Assembly: GCA_017430325.1 (NCBI GenBank)
Contig: JAFRNE010000007.1
Location: 186,001 to 250,000 of the forward strand
Reading direction: 5' to 3'
DNA length: 64,000 nucleotides
Source of the DNA: Eubacterium sp.
GTDB lineage: Bacteria > Bacillota > Clostridia > Lachnospirales > Lachnospiraceae
Both the position numbers and the translations under genes were made by a program. Below are positions 63,332 to 64,000 of this stretch, one piece after another. Within the stretch, counting starts at the first letter, position 1; each line of letters opens with the position of its first letter. Under the pieces are notes generated by a model that did not search any database, was not told the DNA's origin, and saw nothing but the letters and a program-made list of their open reading frames with translations.

Positions 63332-64000
63332 TCAGTCTCTGTTCTGGTCGCTTCCGTCACCTAATGAAAGGAGCTCTGTCTTAACATCATAAAGCCTCTT
63401 TGAGAGATCAAGATAATGAATATGAGGGTTAGCGAAACGCTGTTCCTCCTGCCATACTGTATTCTGAAGCTGGAATTTAACAAACTCTCTGATCTCATCA
63501 AGAGGTGGATTCTTGTAAACGAGCTTACCGTTATCAAATATCTTAACCTGAAGAGGTGTCGCTGTTACATTCTTGAAGCTCATCTTCTTCCATGGCTTCT
63601 GCTCGTCAACGAAAGGTGTTACGCCATCGCCGTCAACAACCTCATCCTCGAGTGTAAGAAGGTCTGCAAGACCGTAGCCTGTCTCCTTGCTGAAGATTCT
63701 CCAGAGCTTCTTCTTGCCAGGATTTGTGATCTTCTCGATATTTTCAGAGATCTTGATCTTAGGTATAAATACTTTCTCGCCGTTCTCACCCTTCTTTGTT
63801 GTATCTTCAACGGCAACAAGCTTGTAAACGCCTCCAAATACAGGGTCAGACTTTGATGTGATCATTCTCTCGCCAACGCCGTAAGAATCGATCCTAGCGC
63901 CCTGCTTATGAAGCGAATCGATAAGGTACTCATCAACGCTGTTTGAAACAACGATCTTACAATCTCTGAGGCCTTCCTCATCAAGTCTCTTTCTGATCTT
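63332..64000 (-). CDS. pncB: nicotinate phosphoribosyltransferase (C-terminal part, cut by window edge)
   Basis: The frame is open from the right edge to a stop at 63332 (222 codons). It contains VVSNSVDEYLIDSL, the phosphate-binding region GARIDSYGVGERMITS, FGGVYKLVAVE and a C-terminal domain (PHIHYLDLSKRLYDVK) typical of the clostridial NAPRTase. The enzyme makes nicotinate mononucleotide for NAD salvage. The N-terminal catalytic half lies outside the window. Confidence 0.9.
   Translation of the reverse strand, partial: KIRKRLDEEGLRDCKIVVSNSVDEYLIDSLHKQGARIDSYGVGERMITSKSDPVFGGVYKLVAVEDTTKKGENGEKVFIPKIKISENIEKITNPGKKKLWRIFSKETGYGLADLLTLEDEVVDGDGVTPFVDEQKPWKKMSFKNVTATPLQVKIFDNGKLVYKNPPLDEIREFVKFQLQNTVWQEEQRFANPHIHYLDLSKRLYDVKTELLSLGDGSDQNRD

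Overview
This window looks like chromosomal DNA of a low-GC Firmicute, most probably a gut-type member of the Lachnospiraceae (Clostridia). That placement is an inference from gene content: the PolI-CoaE, CysS-MrnC-RlmB-SigH and RpmF-PlsX-Rnc-Smc-FtsY gene orders typical of Firmicutes, perfect CIRCE elements, DUF5688 and DUF5067 proteins, a UPF0210/ACT pair, and cohesin/dockerin modules. All protein genes but one, and the single tRNA, lie on the minus strand, so most of the window reads right to left. No insertion sequence, prophage, CRISPR array or rRNA was seen.

Left third (1-20 kb): the start of a B12-binding radical SAM protein (cut by the edge), UPF0210 with its ACT partner, a WalJ-like metallo-hydrolase, a short ASKHA activator-like protein abutting threonine ammonia-lyase, then ftsY-smc-rnc-plsX-rpmF (59-aa L32) and acetate kinase. 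A GGDEF membrane protein, coaE-polA and a zf-HC2 membrane protein follow. acpP, usually between plsX and rnc, is absent.

Middle (20-45 kb): ilvN behind a consensus promoter, a methionine synthase without its reactivation domain, purine nucleoside phosphorylase, an L,D-transpeptidase, a cytoplasmic GH5, a TetR / stand-alone receiver / RarA / small membrane protein / phosphoesterase operon, a cold-shock protein, DUF5688, hisC, murI, a CopZ-like protein and DUF1858. Then come groES-groEL with CIRCE, an OGG-type glycosylase, a papain-like protein and glnS. Next is an adjacent pair: a membrane-anchored protein with a cohesin-like domain and a long acidic cytoplasmic tail, and a secreted glucosaminidase ending in a dockerin. 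This cohesin/dockerin pair is the best candidate for an undescribed system.

Right third (45-64 kb): tRNA-Thr(GGU), sigH-rlmB-mrnC-cysS, a NagZ-like GH3, a LUD protein, a GNAT remnant lacking its acetyl-CoA core, an XRE / membrane kinase pair, a double-DUF5067 protein, a ROK fructokinase, HtpG with a eukaryote-like charged linker and its own CIRCE, a PurF-like protein without the catalytic Cys, argH, a transglutaminase-like protein (the only plus-strand gene), a DUF6382-FHA protein and the end of nicotinate phosphoribosyltransferase.

Many units have readable sigma-A promoters and intrinsic terminators. Several leaders carry palindromes or hairpins; the most notable appears to hide the ribosome binding site of the DUF5688 gene. 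Starts were chosen by Shine-Dalgarno spacing and family N-termini, and several are TTG.
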